A stretch of 64,000 nucleotides of DNA, taken from NCBI GenBank assembly GCA_947247005.1, contig OX365950.1:10428720-10492719 (forward strand), given 5' to 3'. The notes beneath the pieces are model-generated. The model saw only the letters and a program-made list of their open reading frames with translations. It did not search any database and was not told the DNA's origin. Positions 60,671 through 64,000 of the stretch are shown here, one piece after another (the first letter of the stretch is position 1; every line of letters begins with the position of its first letter). This DNA is from Spisula solida. Taxonomy: Eukaryota; Mollusca; Bivalvia; Venerida; Mactridae. The position numbers were made by a program, and so were the translations under genes.

Positions 60671-60866
60671 GCTTTGTCGTAACCTTTATACGGTTCAACT
60701 GAATATTGTTTTAACTTTTTAATAAATGTCGGTTGGTCATCATTTGTGGCTAAAACGTATTTCATTGGACTAAACAATAATGCTAATTGGTGTTGTGTAA
60801 CCACCAAAGGCCGCGTAAAAAAATTGGTACGTATAGCCAAGAGTTACAGCTCAATATACTAGTAAG

Positions 60867-60905
60867 TACAGTCGACTCTCGTTATCACGAATTTCTCGGG
60901 ACCGT
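60867..60905. mobile_element. Single pogo/Tigger-like terminus
   Basis: TACAGTCGACTCTCGTTATC at 60867, continuing ACGAATTTCTCGGGACCG, matches from memory the typical pogo/Tigger terminal repeat (TA target, then CAGT..ACTCTCGTTAT). No inverse partner is visible in the remaining 3 kb, so the element is truncated or its other end has decayed. Confidence 0.45.
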
Positions 60906-61029
60906 CTAAGTTACTACATGTACGACATAACAGAAATTCAAGATAAGTTCCAAAACCCCTAGTTCTCTATGTCTCAGTTTGGGAAGTTCAGGGAAACTGT
61001 GTTTTACCGGGGCAACCACCCTTACTTCG

Positions 61030-61350
61030 TCGTGAACATCCGGGATCAACTAGCATGATCCGTGATAAACAGTGATGGACCGCTTAAGCCCCGTTCTCAC
61101 AGTCACCGTTGTCTTCCTGTTTGTGATTCCGGGGGAGGGGGTGGCATGTCTAATCTGGGAGGCACACGTGGCGGCACCATGAACATCCGGGATCCACCGG
61201 GACAATCCGTGATAGACCGTGATGAACCGGCTCAAGTGCCGGTTGTTTTTAAAACGTTTAATACAACCGGGAGTGATATCAAGTATCGGCATAATCCGGG
61301 TATAAACAGGACAATACAAGGGAATGTTCGTGGATCTACCGTACCAATAC
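61030..61350. repeat. Degenerate direct repeats with CCGTGAT/CCGGGATC words
   Basis: TGAACATCCGGGATC followed by ATCCGTGATA and GTGATGGACCG (61033) recurs 147 bp on (61180). Opposing ORFs at 61050-61319 and 61062-61355 are products of this GC-richer repeat. Confidence 0.65.
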
Positions 61351-61559
61351 CGTGATTAACCCTAGCGCACCGGCATGGCACATGCACTACGGTCAAACAA
61401 GGTTGAGGGCCGGTGGATCTCCGGTAAAATGGTATAGCCCCGTTTCGTACAGGAGGCGACAGGCATAGTTGCGGTAAGTTGAATGTAAAATTGTCCACGA
61501 GGCAGACACCCAAGAGCGGTTACAGAGAGCGGCGAAAGGTGACCAAACAACATGCAGTA

Positions 61560-64000
61560 GTCTTGTGCTCAAGTGGGAAAAGCAAATTTCTGGAACCATT
61601 CTGGAAATTCCCTTTCTGTGTTTAAAAGGAAGTTCAACTTGTAATATCCTCAAATGCTGAGCTAAGAAGTTGGACGCTCAGGGCCCGTAATTACAACCAA
61701 TACTTACAATCAGCACACAAATATCGAAATCCACTCTATTGGTTCATTGTTATTGTGACAAATTTTGCTACAAAGAATTTGGGATAATGTTATGTCGCTA
61801 GTGAATATTAACAGTGGCTTACTTTGGAGTAAATAATATATTTATAGCTGTAATTGAACTAAGTCTTGTCAATTTTGAGTGCAGAGTGTCGCACTCAAGT
61901 TCAATAATTGCTTCTGCACCTCATAAATAGTACGAGTAGTTGTCCGTAGTCATGTTAAACTATTTTCATCATTCGGCTGTTATCAGTACCACCATCTGAC
62001 CGTATATGCTAGACCGACTGATAAGTAATCAAGACCTGACCGATGCTGATTTTTACATAGAAACATATAGGAACAAATTAATAAATGCTTATTTAAACCA
62101 TTTTTGCCTGATACTGTGACAATAGTGTTGATATCACCGTATTGTTTAATTCTTTATCTATCCAACAGTATAATTCTATTCGTTATTACTGTATATATTC
62201 TTGCTTCCTTTTTTTGTTTAATTGACCCACTATTTTCCCTTCATATACTATATACATTCTATAGCAGAAACGTTCCAAGTCGACAAATCTGCACACTTTA
62301 AGCGTTTATTGAACGCCTTTGGTTTGACATAACACTTCAATGTTGATACTACCAGGTTAAACATATGATAATAAAGTAATATATGAAAATTCAGTAAAAT
62401 AGCACCGTTTCTTCTTGCTTCCTTTTTATTCTGAAAATGACCCATGAAGTAACTGACACTTAAACACTCAACGTTCTTATTAGTATTAGCAGTCAACAAG
62501 ATTCACACCAACTACTGGTACTCAGTATATAGTGGTGTAACGGTAATTACGTTGCTACTCTATCACTGATGGAACATATATGAAACTTAGCCAATGAAAA
62601 TTATATTTAAATAAATTAAAAGTATTTCACTGTATAATTTTACGAAGTAGGGCCTAGTTGAAATTAATTGCGAAAAGGTTGCATGTTCATTTCATAATTA
62701 TATTTTCAAGTAACAGATGTGTTTATTTCACAGCACTTCGTTTACATTTAACTAGGCCGTTAATAAATTGACGAGTAACAGTGTTTTGTCATTTGACATT
62801 ATTTATCAAAACATGTATTAATAGTAATAATATGATATGCACCTAAATATTGCTATGATCTTACAGAGATTGTAAAGATAGAAGTCGTTTCTTCTACCAG
62901 AAACAGCATGATAAGGCAATGTGTTAATTGATACCCGACTTATACAAATCTATCTGTGACACTTAATTACTTTAGACGTTTTAGACAAAAATACGTTAAT
63001 TACAAAGGACTTTTAAACAAATGTAATTTATTTAGTTTATTGATATCGATAATACCGTTATAAATGGTTAGACAATAAAAGCTTGTATATGTGTATTATA
63101 CTGATTAATTAAGTAACCACCAATGCAGATGTTTTTGCCTTGGTCTAGATATATCAGTCTGTTTTCCATGGTGTTAATTGGTTCCTGACCTAGCACTGAT
63201 AAGTCGTGCCCGGCTAGAACTATTTAATCAGAAAATCAGAAAAATCGACATGCTTCTTTTTATGGAACATTATAAAGATCTGAACTATCAGGGAATTCAG
63301 TAAAGAATGATTTTGGTTCCTCGAGAAAAAATATGACATCTGAAATTCAATACATTAAAACCATATGAAATAACCATCATACAAAACGTTAAATTTAATT
63401 TATAAAGGCTATTTTGTTCCAATATGTTTTCGATAATGACTTCGAATTGCAGTCAAGTTCTATTATATATACACATATGTGTCCACACCAAAAGATGTGC
63501 ATTTGTCTTGATAATGGACCATTTGTGTTCATATAATTAAGATTTGATTTTAAAGATGATATATAGTATCTTAAAATAGACAGGAACGGCTAATGTGTCA
63601 GTTCTATATCGTTGCACATGAGAAAAAAATGATCGTATGGCTATTTGTCAGCATGGGTACCGAGTCAGTGAAGTACATTTTGTAAAATATATGTTTCTGT
63701 TTACTAGTAGATATTGACTTGTATCTTTTACTTTGAAATTAGTATCTTGTTGCATGCGGCGTCCCAAATTTCAGAGAGTAGAAATAAATTAAAACACAGG
63801 CGCCAAATGTCACAGGGTGAACATGCCGTATGTTGAGGCCCGTAATGGTATAATTATGTTTACATGCAGATGAGTGGTGATCAGGTTTATTGAATGATAA
63901 TGTGATGGTACAATGTGGAATAGTGACCCTGTTACACATATGTAGTTTGGCATATATAACTGCTCAAAAGGGGGCAATACTCGTGCATGGCCTATAGTCC
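61560..64000. other. No recognisable gene
   Basis: AT-rich with short ORFs only (62104-62301, 62248-62499, 63739-63939), none with a known domain. No tandem or inverted repeat stands out. Confidence 0.45.

Overview
This window looks like AT-rich nuclear DNA of a marine invertebrate, most likely a bivalve or other mollusc. That is an inference from three things: the non-LTR retrotransposon types present, dispersed repeats of the 'AAAGGGCCATAACT' and 'CCGTCCGTCCG' kinds common in molluscan genomes, and a split, intron-bearing neuropeptide-type GPCR gene. There are no bacterial operons, rRNA or CRISPR arrays, and I found no credible tRNA. No complete intact protein-coding gene is visible. Most of the window is repeat-driven.

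The one clear host gene is on the minus strand at 44278-47067: two exons of a rhodopsin-family GPCR resembling cholecystokinin/sulfakinin receptors. The upstream exon covers TM3-TM5 (ERY motif, TM4, extracellular loop 2) and the last exon covers loop 3, TM6 (CWAP), TM7 (NPITY) and the tail. The TM3-TM5 exon has a one-base frame break in a run of five G in TM4. Exons for TM1-TM2 were not found. A degraded second copy of the start of the TM3 exon lies at 16940-19605 and is cut in two by a 2.6 kb long-TIR DNA element, which itself carries a 5'-truncated LINE.

The left two thirds (about 2.3-47.4 kb) are built from diverged copies of one multi-kb segment: copy C (about 2360-6680), copy A (about 9540-15460, tail 19700-19930), copy B (about 27160-28225, 29720-30000 and 36130-41640) and a fragmentary copy D around the GPCR (43067-43320, 46930-47350). 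The copies differ by insertions: three TA-flanked DNA elements or MITEs (28264-29510, 31837-32332, 37991-38726), a tandem duplication with CRE-like sites (30001-31284), a LINE containing a MITE (20141-23600), and two palindromic hairpin MITEs (1832-1996, 23549-23716).

The right third is richer in tandem and foldback DNA. It holds an inverted repeat whose two arms each carry a matching splice donor and acceptor (48820-51370). It also holds a large satellite built from GAACATT heptamers (51955-53330, resuming 54655-54872) interrupted by a GC-rich module with its own tandem repeats. Further right are a CGTACG-rich inverted-repeat family (55010-55905, solo arm at 58040-58195), minisatellites at 57355-57595 and 58553-58908, a 250-bp tandem repeat (60145-60670) and a single pogo-like terminus (60867). 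From 61.5 kb to the end I see nothing recognisable.
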